Source: Candidatus Scalindua sp.
GTDB lineage: Bacteria; Planctomycetota; Brocadiia; Brocadiales; Scalinduaceae
Length of the DNA stretch: 49,497 bases
Assembly (NCBI GenBank): GCA_018670825.1
Contig: JABHIW010000099.1
Location: forward strand, 1-49,497
Direction of reading: 5' to 3'
How positions within the stretch are numbered: the stretch's first letter is position 1; every line of letters starts with the position of its first letter. Made by a program: the position numbers and the translations under genes. The notes under the pieces are model-generated. The model searched no databases. It was not told the DNA's origin and saw only the letters and a list, made by a program, of their open reading frames with translations. This document shows positions 27,475-34,676 of the stretch, piece by piece.

Positions 27475-27993
27475 ATGAAAAGTCAGAGACACCTATTTAG
27501 TTGGATTGTAACAACATGGTTTGGTTCGGGACTTTTACCAAAGGCGCCTGGAACCTGGGGGAGTCTGGCTGCTATTCCTTTTGCGGTTATAATTTCAGTA
27601 TATACTTGCCCCTATGCCCTACTCTCCGGAATCATTGCTTTATTCTTTATAGGAATATGGGCATCAGACAAAATAGAAAGAAGTGCTAAAATGAAAGATC
27701 CCGGATTCATTGTAGTCGATGAAGTGGTAGGTCAATGGATAGCACTGCTCCCCCTGCCATTCCTTTATAATATACTCTATCCCGATTCATATCATTTATA
27801 TTTTGCTATCATATCGGCAGTTGCGTTCATTACTTTCCGTATTTTTGATATATGGAAACCGTGGCCTGCTAATTACGCAGATAAGAATATTCATGGTGGC
27901 TACGGAATTATGCTCGACGATGTCATTGCGGGAATGTATGCGCTCATAGTAACTTCTGCACTTGCAACGGGAATGGTCATGGTTTTTTTATAG
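27475..27993 (+). CDS. pgpA: Phosphatidylglycerophosphatase A
   Basis: A 172-residue inner-membrane phosphatase that converts phosphatidylglycerol phosphate to phosphatidylglycerol. The family blocks are clear: 'TWFGSGLLPKAPGTWGSLAA', 'VVDEVVGQWIAL', 'FRIFDIWKPWP' and 'GGYGIMLDDVIAG'. The Asp/Glu residues in the second and fourth blocks are the metal-binding catalytic ones. About three to four hydrophobic segments are present. There is no clear ribosome binding site before the ATG, although all family blocks follow it. No partner genes lie nearby. Confidence 0.93.
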   Translation: MKSQRHLFSWIVTTWFGSGLLPKAPGTWGSLAAIPFAVIISVYTCPYALLSGIIALFFIGIWASDKIERSAKMKDPGFIVVDEVVGQWIALLPLPFLYNILYPDSYHLYFAIISAVAFITFRIFDIWKPWPANYADKNIHGGYGIMLDDVIAGMYALIVTSALATGMVMVFL

Positions 27994-28188
27994 AATATGT
28001 GGTATGAAAGATAAGTTTTTTTAAAAAGATTCAAAGAAAAAAAAGAATTGATATAAAAAGATAAAAAGACATTTTTCTCGTGTAATTTAACACTGCGATC
28101 ATTAAACTATTTGTTATGTTAATGACATCTAACGTTAGCGGTCCCTACTATGAAAACAGAGTCAACCTTTAGTTGTAAAGGAGAGCCG

Positions 28189-29136
28189 ATGAAAGCCATG
28201 CATATCCCTTTTTTGTTTTTTATCATTTCAGCCATTCTTTTTCTAACTATTACTGTAAGGATAGATGCATCTGAGCCACCTGACAACACAGAGTTGAAGA
28301 CTATGATTGGCGAATTGGAGAGTACAATCACTGATGCTGATGAACGCATGGTTGCACACCCTAAATTTTTAGAAGAGCTACGTGCAATTGTTAATAAATA
28401 TAAGTCGCGTATAAAAGAGCTCTTTTTCTCTGATGATTTTGCGGATGGAAATTATACTCAAAATCCTGAATGGACAGTTAAATCCGGTAGCTTTTTCATT
28501 AACAAAGCCGGTCGATTGTCAAATTCTGTTAAAGCCAAAACTGTCGAGGCAAAAGCTGAGTCAGAAAAAGATACCTCCTTTGAGAAAGAGGCCATTGGTC
28601 TTGTTTTGGAAGGAATTTTTGGTAGCAAAAAAGAGCCTGAACCAAAAAGAAAAGCTGAGGCCCCTTCACAGACTAAAATTATACAACCTGCTTCCATATA
28701 TACAAAAGCAGATATTTCCCCTGATTTCGAAATCAATATGGAATTTATTTCTCAACCTGAGATGGGCGAAATGGGTGAGATGGAAATTGTATTATTAGGA
28801 TTAGAAAGCATGACTCCTCGCTATCGTCTTAGTTATAAAGATAATGGCTCGCAAGATCGACCTATAGAAATAATTCGGGAAAATAATGGAAGACAATTTA
28901 TTATTGAAGCTGCCACAAAATATCCTCAAATCGATGATGACAAACCGCATAAGGTTAAGTGGGTGAGGTATAAAAATGGGGCTATGCATGTTTTGATTGA
29001 TAATGATATTGTTCTAGAAACCCATGAGGTTTATTTTAAGAATAAATTTACTGGTATTGAAATTGAAAATAAGGGTGGTACCTATCAATGGGGATCGATA
29101 GAAATATCTAAAGCTTCAGTGCAACTTCAAAATTAG
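28189..29136 (+). CDS. Secreted protein with C-terminal DUF1080-like jelly-roll domain
   Basis: About 315 residues from the ATG at 28189, chosen for its GGAGAG site; an in-frame ATG at 28150 would add 13 non-signal residues. A signal peptide covers about 1-25. A short helical part follows, then 'FFSDDFADGNYTQNPEWTVKSGSF', a usual start for laminin-G/DUF1080-type domains. A lysine/glutamate-rich insert (about 125-165) interrupts the domain. The end, 'VKWVRYKNGAMHVLIDN' and 'FTGIEIENKGGTYQWGSIEI', is typical of this fold. Such domains bind or hydrolyse sugars, but no catalytic residues can be named here. Confidence 0.7.
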   Translation: MKAMHIPFLFFIISAILFLTITVRIDASEPPDNTELKTMIGELESTITDADERMVAHPKFLEELRAIVNKYKSRIKELFFSDDFADGNYTQNPEWTVKSGSFFINKAGRLSNSVKAKTVEAKAESEKDTSFEKEAIGLVLEGIFGSKKEPEPKRKAEAPSQTKIIQPASIYTKADISPDFEINMEFISQPEMGEMGEMEIVLLGLESMTPRYRLSYKDNGSQDRPIEIIRENNGRQFIIEAATKYPQIDDDKPHKVKWVRYKNGAMHVLIDNDIVLETHEVYFKNKFTGIEIENKGGTYQWGSIEISKASVQLQN

Positions 29137-29154
29137 CTAAATCTATGGCATTCA

Positions 29155-29186
29155 GGGTGTAGATCAAACTCTTATGGTCTACACCC
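29155..29186 (+). terminator. Hairpin after the secreted protein gene
   Basis: A 9-bp stem, gggtgtaga against tctacaccc with a 14-base loop, starts 18 bases after the stop codon. It lacks a T tract, so it may be a weak terminator or an RNA-stabilising hairpin. Confidence 0.5.
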
Positions 29187-29358
29187 ATATGTTATCCTCC
29201 TGCTCCTTTCACACCTTAATGACCGATTGTAATTTGCCTGCTTGTCTGTAACTCGTAGTCAGGTAATTTAACTCATCTCTTGTTTGGTTTTAACTAATTT
29301 TAATTCAGGAATACATATATGTTTTTGTGTAAAAATAGAGTGAAGGAAGAGATATAAG

Positions 29359-31122
29359 ATGGGCCATTTTGTGAATAATGTGAGTAGATGTGTGACAGAG
29401 TCATTAGAGGGATTGGCCCTCGGTTCATTCGGAAATCTTATTTTGGTGCGTGGTAAGAATGTAATTCTTATTAATCCGCAGAAGCATGAAAATCAAAGTA
29501 AAGTTGCGATAATTTGTGGAGGAGGAAGCGGTCATGAACCGGCACATTCGTCCTTTGTGAATCACGAAATGTTGTCTGCTGCCATTTGTGGCGATGTGTT
29601 CGCTTCTCCAAGTGTAGGTGCTATTGTAGATGGAATTCGCGCTCTTGTCAGTAACAGTGAAAAATCATCTAACGCGATCCTGGTTATTATCAAAAATTAT
29701 ACCGGAGATAAAATCAACTTTGGTATGGCATGTGAAATCCTCTCTACTGAAGGTATTATACTAAAAAAGTTAATTGTTGCGGATGATGTCTCTTTGCCTG
29801 ATATTAAAGATCGTAGAGGAGTCGCGGGTACTGTTCTGGTTTATAAAATAGCAGGTGCGCTTGCCTTTCAACAGCAGAACAGCAACTCTAACATGCAAGA
29901 GCAGTTAAATAAAATTTATGAGTTAGCGGAGAAGGTGAACAATAACATCCATTCAATGGGCTGTGCGTTAAGTTCATGTCATAGACCGGATGGCTCTACG
30001 ATATTTACTTTGCCTGAAGGTGAAATGGAAATCGGAGTAGGGATACATGGAGAACGTGGAGTATTGCGATTACCGATGAAGTCCAGCGATGAGATTGTTA
30101 CAATCCTCATTGATAAAATTCTGGCTGCTAAACAACAACAGGAAACTGAAAATAGTAATTGTAAGATGATGGTTTTGCTGACAAACAATCTTGGCTCCGT
30201 ATCGGGGTTAGAAATGGGTATTGTTCACAGAAAGGCAATATCATATCTGAAGGATAAAGGATATGAGGTGTGCAGGGCTTATTGTGGAACATATATGACC
30301 TGTCTTGATATGAGAGGGATTTCTTTAACATTACTTACTGTAGTTGATGATACATTTCTGGATCTGCTTGATGTTGGTGGTGCTGACTTTACCAAAACCA
30401 ACTGGAAACCTGACGCTGATTATTCCTCTTCATCCTCGTCGATATACATAGACGCTCCAAGGGCCTTGGGTAATGACACAAATAGTGGTATAGGATCTAA
30501 TAATGACACAGTAGATCGAGAGTTAATGAGTATCATTGAGAAGGTATGTATTGCAGGAGTTGAAGCGAGAGAGATGCTGAATGATTTAGATAGAGAGTGT
30601 GGTGATGGTGATGCCGGTGAAACGTTAACCACTGCTTGCAAGGCTCTATTGAGTGACTTGCAATACTATAGCGTAAGTGACATCAATCTCTCATTCAGAC
30701 GAATTGCCGGATGTTTAACTAATGCGGTGGGTGGTACAAGTGGGCCATTATATGCGGTGTTCTTTATTCGTGCTGCTGCAGCATTCAGTTCTCATGCCAA
30801 TAGTAATAACAGGGAAGAGTGGGAATCAGTATCAACATGGGCAGATGCGATTTATAATGGAATTTCCGGAATTGAAGATTTAGGAGGCAGTTCCAGAGGA
30901 GACAAGACTCTATTAGATGGATTATATCCTGTTTGCGATGTGTTAAAAAATGAGGGTAATGTTGGGATGGAATGTTTAGTACAAGCAGCAAAGGATGGAG
31001 CTGAAAACACCCGTAATCTGAAAGCACAGGCTGGCCGGGCTCGATATGTTGAAGGAAAAGGACTGGGGAAAGTTGATCCCGGTGCTTTTGCTGTGTATCT
31101 GCTGTTAAAGGCACTCTTGTAG
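29359..31122 (+). CDS. Dihydroxyacetone kinase, fused DhaK-DhaL (ATP type)
   Basis: A 587-residue protein with both kinase parts. The DhaK domain (about 1-335) has 'ICGGGSGHEPAH' (about 52-63) and 'GVGIHGERG', the His region that binds dihydroxyacetone covalently. A serine-rich linker (about 355-375) follows. The DhaL domain (about 380-587) has the nucleotide-binding 'LDRECGDGDAGETL' and 'GGTSGPLYAVFF'. The fused form uses ATP, unlike the PTS-dependent separate subunits, and yields dihydroxyacetone phosphate. AAGGAAGAG lies about 11 bases before the ATG. It stands alone and is convergent with the rhodanese gene. Confidence 0.93.
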   Translation: MGHFVNNVSRCVTESLEGLALGSFGNLILVRGKNVILINPQKHENQSKVAIICGGGSGHEPAHSSFVNHEMLSAAICGDVFASPSVGAIVDGIRALVSNSEKSSNAILVIIKNYTGDKINFGMACEILSTEGIILKKLIVADDVSLPDIKDRRGVAGTVLVYKIAGALAFQQQNSNSNMQEQLNKIYELAEKVNNNIHSMGCALSSCHRPDGSTIFTLPEGEMEIGVGIHGERGVLRLPMKSSDEIVTILIDKILAAKQQQETENSNCKMMVLLTNNLGSVSGLEMGIVHRKAISYLKDKGYEVCRAYCGTYMTCLDMRGISLTLLTVVDDTFLDLLDVGGADFTKTNWKPDADYSSSSSSIYIDAPRALGNDTNSGIGSNNDTVDRELMSIIEKVCIAGVEAREMLNDLDRECGDGDAGETLTTACKALLSDLQYYSVSDINLSFRRIAGCLTNAVGGTSGPLYAVFFIRAAAAFSSHANSNNREEWESVSTWADAIYNGISGIEDLGGSSRGDKTLLDGLYPVCDVLKNEGNVGMECLVQAAKDGAENTRNLKAQAGRARYVEGKGLGKVDPGAFAVYLLLKALL

Positions 31123-31176
31123 TAGCCGCTCTGCTTTTGAATTTGACAGCTTTGCATTCTTCGTTATTCCTCCTCA

Positions 31177-31548
31177 TTAAGTTTCAGTGGGGTATCCAGC
31201 CTTAACCCAACCACTGTATCCACCGTCCATAGAACTTACTTTGCCATAACCCATTCTTTGTAGATTATCAGCAGCTAATGCAGAACGGAAACCTCCTCCA
31301 CAATATAATATAATTTCTGCTTCCGTATTTTCGATCTTCTTTTCTATATCACGCTCAATAACCCCTTTTCCAATATAGATGGCATTCGTTATGTGCCCTT
31401 TCTTCCACTCACTCTCTTCACGTACATCTACCAAATTGAATTTATCTCCACGATCAAGTTTAGTCTTTACCTCTTCCACGTTAGTTTCGCTAATTTTTCT
31501 TTTGGCATCATTAACGATGGTTAAAAATTTACTCGAATGTTCTTTCAA
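31177..31548 (-). CDS. Single-domain rhodanese-like protein
   Basis: A 123-residue protein. The rhodanese fold is seen in 'NLVDVREESEWKKGHITNAI' and in the active-site loop 'ILYCGGGFRSA', with catalytic Cys about residue 81, then 'LQRMGYGKVSSMDGGYSGW'. The loop of CGGGFRS fits a sulfurtransferase. The start appears to be TTG at 31548, preceded by AGGAG 7 bases upstream, with a short alpha-helical N-terminus. It probably moves sulfane sulfur or acts in thiol redox; no partner gene is adjacent. Confidence 0.9.
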   Translation of the reverse strand: MKEHSSKFLTIVNDAKRKISETNVEEVKTKLDRGDKFNLVDVREESEWKKGHITNAIYIGKGVIERDIEKKIENTEAEIILYCGGGFRSALAADNLQRMGYGKVSSMDGGYSGWVKAGYPTET

Positions 31549-31665
31549 TTAAGTTCTCCTCCTGTGTATATCAAAAATTATTATTTCTCTATCAAAAACT
31601 GTTTTTCTATTTTAAAGAAAATTTAGAGATATCAATAAAAAAATTTGCAATGAAATGTGTCTATT

Positions 31666-32295
31666 TTAATTATTCTCGCTACTTTTGTTGTTTTGAAATA
31701 TATCTCCCGAATGAACAGCCACTCCAAGGTACTGATTTTTATTGTAGAATAGCGTGTGCCTCTTCATTATTGGTCTGTTTAGCCCGGAAACGGGTACAAA
31801 TTGTAGCTTTCGGTCATAAGAGTTATATACCGGTGCTTTCCTGGGCTCTTTACTTCCGATACCATCTCTGCCTTTTTCCTGAACCACCCAGTAATAACCT
31901 CCGGACAGATTCTCAAAGTATCTCCATTTATCCGGAAAAGCCCACGGATGCAACACTTGGTACCTCTCCAGCTCGAGCAAATAAAGATGTCCAACTTCAG
32001 TGTCGTGTGGTGATTCAGCGTTAGAATTCTCTCCTTCCAAGAATGATGGAAGCCGCCAGTCTTCAAATTTATTTGTACCAACTTCTACAGATAATTGCTT
32101 CGCCCAGATTACCGCATCCTGGTATGCGGGTGCGAAAAGACTAAAATCATACCATGTGATGTCAAGATCAGTGTCGTAGACCAGATTATAACCCAAGTTA
32201 TCTTCACCTCTGAGCAGCAGATCTGCCCTTGCCGTTGCCCCCATACCAATCACCGTTAGTGTGCCAATAAGAAAAAATAGTATTTTCTTCATCAT
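31666..32295 (-). CDS. Exported DUF1566-like protein
   Basis: A 209-residue protein with a signal peptide (about 1-24, ending ATARA). The mature part resembles the DUF1566 (Lcl_C) family: 'YNLVYDTDLDITWYDFS', 'DAVIWAKQLSVEVGTNKFED', 'WRLPS' and a late 'YYWVVQEKG' strand. Such proteins are extracellular C-type-lectin-like modules of unknown ligand. No PEP-CTERM tail is seen. The start may be 32295 or the next ATG at 32292, with GGAGG about 10 bases upstream. It is divergent from the HopJ-like gene. Confidence 0.7.
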   Translation of the reverse strand: MMKKILFFLIGTLTVIGMGATARADLLLRGEDNLGYNLVYDTDLDITWYDFSLFAPAYQDAVIWAKQLSVEVGTNKFEDWRLPSFLEGENSNAESPHDTEVGHLYLLELERYQVLHPWAFPDKWRYFENLSGGYYWVVQEKGRDGIGSKEPRKAPVYNSYDRKLQFVPVSGLNRPIMKRHTLFYNKNQYLGVAVHSGDIFQNNKSSENN

Positions 32296-32438
32296 AATTA
32301 ACTAACCTCCTTCTAATTAAAACAAATTATAGTCAAGATATGATCCCACAAATAAAAATATAATGCTTTTAGAATATAGTCATATAAGGTTACAAATCTA
32401 CTTATAGATTAACCGGGGTTATCAATTACGTTAGTAAT

Positions 32439-32467
32439 ACCGTATGATACTTGTACTTCCATACGGT
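32439..32467. promoter_or_regulatory. Palindrome between divergent genes
   Basis: ACCGTATG and CATACGGT form a perfect 8-bp inverted repeat with a 13-base spacer. It lies 144 bases from the DUF1566-like start and 112 bases from the HopJ-like start. It could be an operator for either gene. No experimental basis; only the symmetry is seen. Confidence 0.35.
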
Positions 32468-32507
32468 TATATGATAGAATATTTCTCGGAGTAATTCTTA
32501 TACAGTA

Positions 32508-32531
32508 AATAGCAGGCTTAATCCTGCTATT
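32508..32531 (+). promoter_or_regulatory. Hairpin in the leader of the HopJ-like gene
   Basis: AATAGCAGG and CCTGCTATT form a 9-bp stem with a 6-base loop, 47 bases before the HopJ-like ATG. It may fold in the leader RNA or end an upstream transcript; there is no T tract. Confidence 0.35.
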
Positions 32532-32578
32532 ACCCTATAGATGCTATATGCAATTTGTTTAGATAAGGAAAAATACTA

Positions 32579-32929
32579 ATGACACTTGAATCGTTTCTTC
32601 AAAAACTGAAAGACTGTCCAGAGAACATTGAATTTAATGACTCCATGAGTATTATTGACACACTGTATGTTTTTACCCCAACATCATTCACGAATGGTGA
32701 TTTGGTTAATGATGCCGGTCAAAACTCAGGGTCTTGTAAAATCTTCTCACTTGCTCGTCTTCATAGTTTGACTGCGGAACAGACACTGGCCTGTTTTGGC
32801 AGCTACTATCGTGACGATGTATTAAAGCATCCAGAAAACAGTGATCATCAGAATATTCGTAATTTTATGAAAACAGGCTGGGCCGGAATTAATTTTGACA
32901 GCGAGCCTTTGAAGGCAAAGACTGAATAG
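32579..32929 (+). CDS. HopJ-type small protein
   Basis: A 116-residue protein of the HopJ family (PF08888). The conserved core is 'LQKLKDCPENIEFNDSMSII', then 'YVFTPTSFTNG', 'NDAGQNSGSCKIFSLARL' and 'TLACFGSYYRDDVL'. HopJ was named as a plant-pathogen type III effector, but homologues are widespread in non-pathogens and their function is unknown. No secretion signal is seen. AAGGAAAA lies 9 bases before the ATG. No secretion-system genes lie in the window, so an effector role is unlikely here. Confidence 0.88.
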   Translation: MTLESFLQKLKDCPENIEFNDSMSIIDTLYVFTPTSFTNGDLVNDAGQNSGSCKIFSLARLHSLTAEQTLACFGSYYRDDVLKHPENSDHQNIRNFMKTGWAGINFDSEPLKAKTE

Positions 32930-32960
32930 ATTAATTTATTGTATTGGAATTTCAAAGTTA

Positions 32961-33038
32961 AGATTCTTCGGTCGTTCCTCTCTCAGAATGACATGCAAGG
33001 GTGTCATTCTGAATGCAGCGAAGCGAAATGAAGAATCT
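32961..33038 (+). repeat. 78-bp MITE-like repeat (copy A)
   Basis: Starts agattcttc and ends gaagaatct, a perfect 9-bp terminal inverted repeat. Inside, CAGAATGACA and TGTCATTCTG form a 10-bp inverted repeat. An inverted copy of the same length lies at 39097-39174. Confidence 0.8.
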
Positions 33039-33132
33039 AATTTATAAGGAACAGCAAAACCGTCTGGTTTTATGACATTCTCATTTAAATTCGAAGGAAT
33101 AAAAAGAAACTTATGATACAGGTATTGTTGAT

Positions 33133-33990
33133 ATGAGTATCACACATAGTGACACGGTAAAACAACCTGCAGAACAAAAAAGAGATAGTAACTGGCGGGA
33201 TGTCATGTATGACGTTATTTTCAAGGCGGATACTGTTGCGGGTAAATCGTTTGATATATCAGTAATAGTTATCATCGCCTTGAGCGTGATAACGGTAATC
33301 ATTAACACGGTTGATTCTATAGAACAAGAGTATGGAAACATTCTGCATATAGCAGAATGGGTATTTACTATAATCTTTACTATCGAGTATATCTTAAGAT
33401 TGATTTGTTGCAAAAGGCCCGCTGCCTACGCGCGCAGTTTTTTTGGTGTTGTTGACCTTTTTTCTATTGTCCCAACTTATATCAGCGTATTTCTACCAGG
33501 CAGTCATGTTTTGCTTGTAGTACGCATCCTGAGAGTGCTCCGGATATTCAGAGTTCTCAAGCTTGTTAAATATATTGGCGAATCTGATTTACTCATAGAT
33601 GCTTTACGGTCAAGTAGACGCAAAATTACTGTATTCTTGTTTTCCGTTATAACAATTGTTATCATATTTGGTTCAGTAATGTATATTGTAGAAACACCGG
33701 AAAATGGTTTCACCAATATACCGCAAAGTATTTACTGGGCCGTTGTAACCCTTACGACCGTGGGATATGGAGATGTAACTCCACAAACACATATCGGCAA
33801 GGCAATCGCGATGGTAATTATGGTTATGGGGTATGGAATACTTGCAGTCCCAACGGGAATTGTTACCGCTGAAATGACAAAAGCTATGGGACATCATAAC
33901 AAAATTTCAACAAATGTTTGTGAAGGGTGCGGTTACAGATGGCATGATGATGATGCACATTATTGTAAGCACTGTGGTAACACGTTATAA
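33133..33990 (+). CDS. Voltage-gated-type K+ channel with C-terminal zinc ribbon
   Basis: A 285-residue six-helix channel. The voltage-sensor S4 helix carries regularly spaced arginines ('RILRVLRIFRVLKLVKYI', about 131-148). The pore has the selectivity filter TTVGYGD at 208-214, identical to K+ channels. An unusual cytoplasmic tail follows S6, ending in a zinc ribbon with C263, C266, C278 and C281. The ribbon could tetramerise or sense metal or redox state. The ribosome binding site is weak. A small membrane protein gene follows 17 bases later with a good GGAGG, suggesting an operon. Confidence 0.9.
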   Translation: MSITHSDTVKQPAEQKRDSNWRDVMYDVIFKADTVAGKSFDISVIVIIALSVITVIINTVDSIEQEYGNILHIAEWVFTIIFTIEYILRLICCKRPAAYARSFFGVVDLFSIVPTYISVFLPGSHVLLVVRILRVLRIFRVLKLVKYIGESDLLIDALRSSRRKITVFLFSVITIVIIFGSVMYIVETPENGFTNIPQSIYWAVVTLTTVGYGDVTPQTHIGKAIAMVIMVMGYGILAVPTGIVTAEMTKAMGHHNKISTNVCEGCGYRWHDDDAHYCKHCGNTL

Positions 33991-34007
33991 TAGATGGAGG
34001 AGTAGCG

Positions 34008-34439
34008 ATGACACATGAAAAAGGAAAATTTCGCCTGGTAATAGAGAGGATGAAATTTGAAGAGTTTAAGGTGTTATGGGTAATTTTTGCACTTGCGAGT
34101 GCTGTTTATATTGGAGCGGTGATGAATCAAATAGAAAGCGATGCTAAAATTGACCCAGAGAAGGATGTTTATCTTTTCCTTCATGGAAGAAAGGACCTTA
34201 GGGAAGAAGCCGAAGGTATTTTGATTACACTTGGATTTTCAAAGGAAAATATTATCGCAGCATCGTCAGAAAATGTTGGAAGTGTCGGTGATTATGTGGC
34301 GATGCTCTGGAGGCCTCCAAGGCCTGATCAGATAAAGATCCAACAGATAATCAAGGTTAAAGATGTAGAACCGGATAAGATGTTTGGGTACTGGAAAGGT
34401 GTATTAAAAAAGGATATTGATTCTTTTCCTCTTAAATAG
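34008..34439 (+). CDS. Hypothetical membrane-anchored protein
   Basis: A 143-residue protein with one transmembrane helix at about 23-41 and a soluble part of about 100 residues. Features are 'DVYLFLHGRKDLREEAEGIL' and 'GDYVAMLWRPPRPDQIK'; no family is recognised. GGAGG lies 9 bases before the ATG. It follows the K+ channel gene by 17 bases, so it may be cotranscribed and could be an accessory protein, which is an inference only. Confidence 0.65.
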   Translation: MTHEKGKFRLVIERMKFEEFKVLWVIFALASAVYIGAVMNQIESDAKIDPEKDVYLFLHGRKDLREEAEGILITLGFSKENIIAASSENVGSVGDYVAMLWRPPRPDQIKIQQIIKVKDVEPDKMFGYWKGVLKKDIDSFPLK

Positions 34440-34504
34440 AATATCCTGTATGTCTAACCAAGTCGACTATGTTTTTTAATTTCACGTGTTCTGGTCTCGC
34501 ATTG

Positions 34505-34535
34505 CGCAATTCGACAGTTCTACTGTCGAATTGCG
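34505..34535. repeat. Perfect 14-bp hairpin (first of pair)
   Basis: CGCAATTCGACAGT and its exact complement flank a TCT loop. It lies between the convergent channel operon and the GMC gene, 25 bases before the second, larger hairpin. There is no T tract on either side. Confidence 0.8.
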
Positions 34536-34560
34536 GTCAATACTAATTGAGCGGAGCGTC

Positions 34561-34605
34561 CTACTCGACTCGTCCCCACGCTCTGCGTGGGGACGAGTCG
34601 AGTAG
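34561..34605. repeat. Perfect 21-bp hairpin (second of pair)
   Basis: A 21-bp stem starting ctactcgactcgtccccac is exactly repeated in inverse after a TCT loop (34582-34584). It is far richer in G+C than its surroundings. The pair of hairpins with equal TCT loops resembles a REP-type bimer or a small mobile element, and may also stop transcription from both sides. Confidence 0.85.
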
Positions 34606-34676
34606 GCGGGGAGTATCCGGAACGATAGTTCCTCAGTGGATTGATCAGGTTAGAATTAATACCTCTTTTTTTGCAC

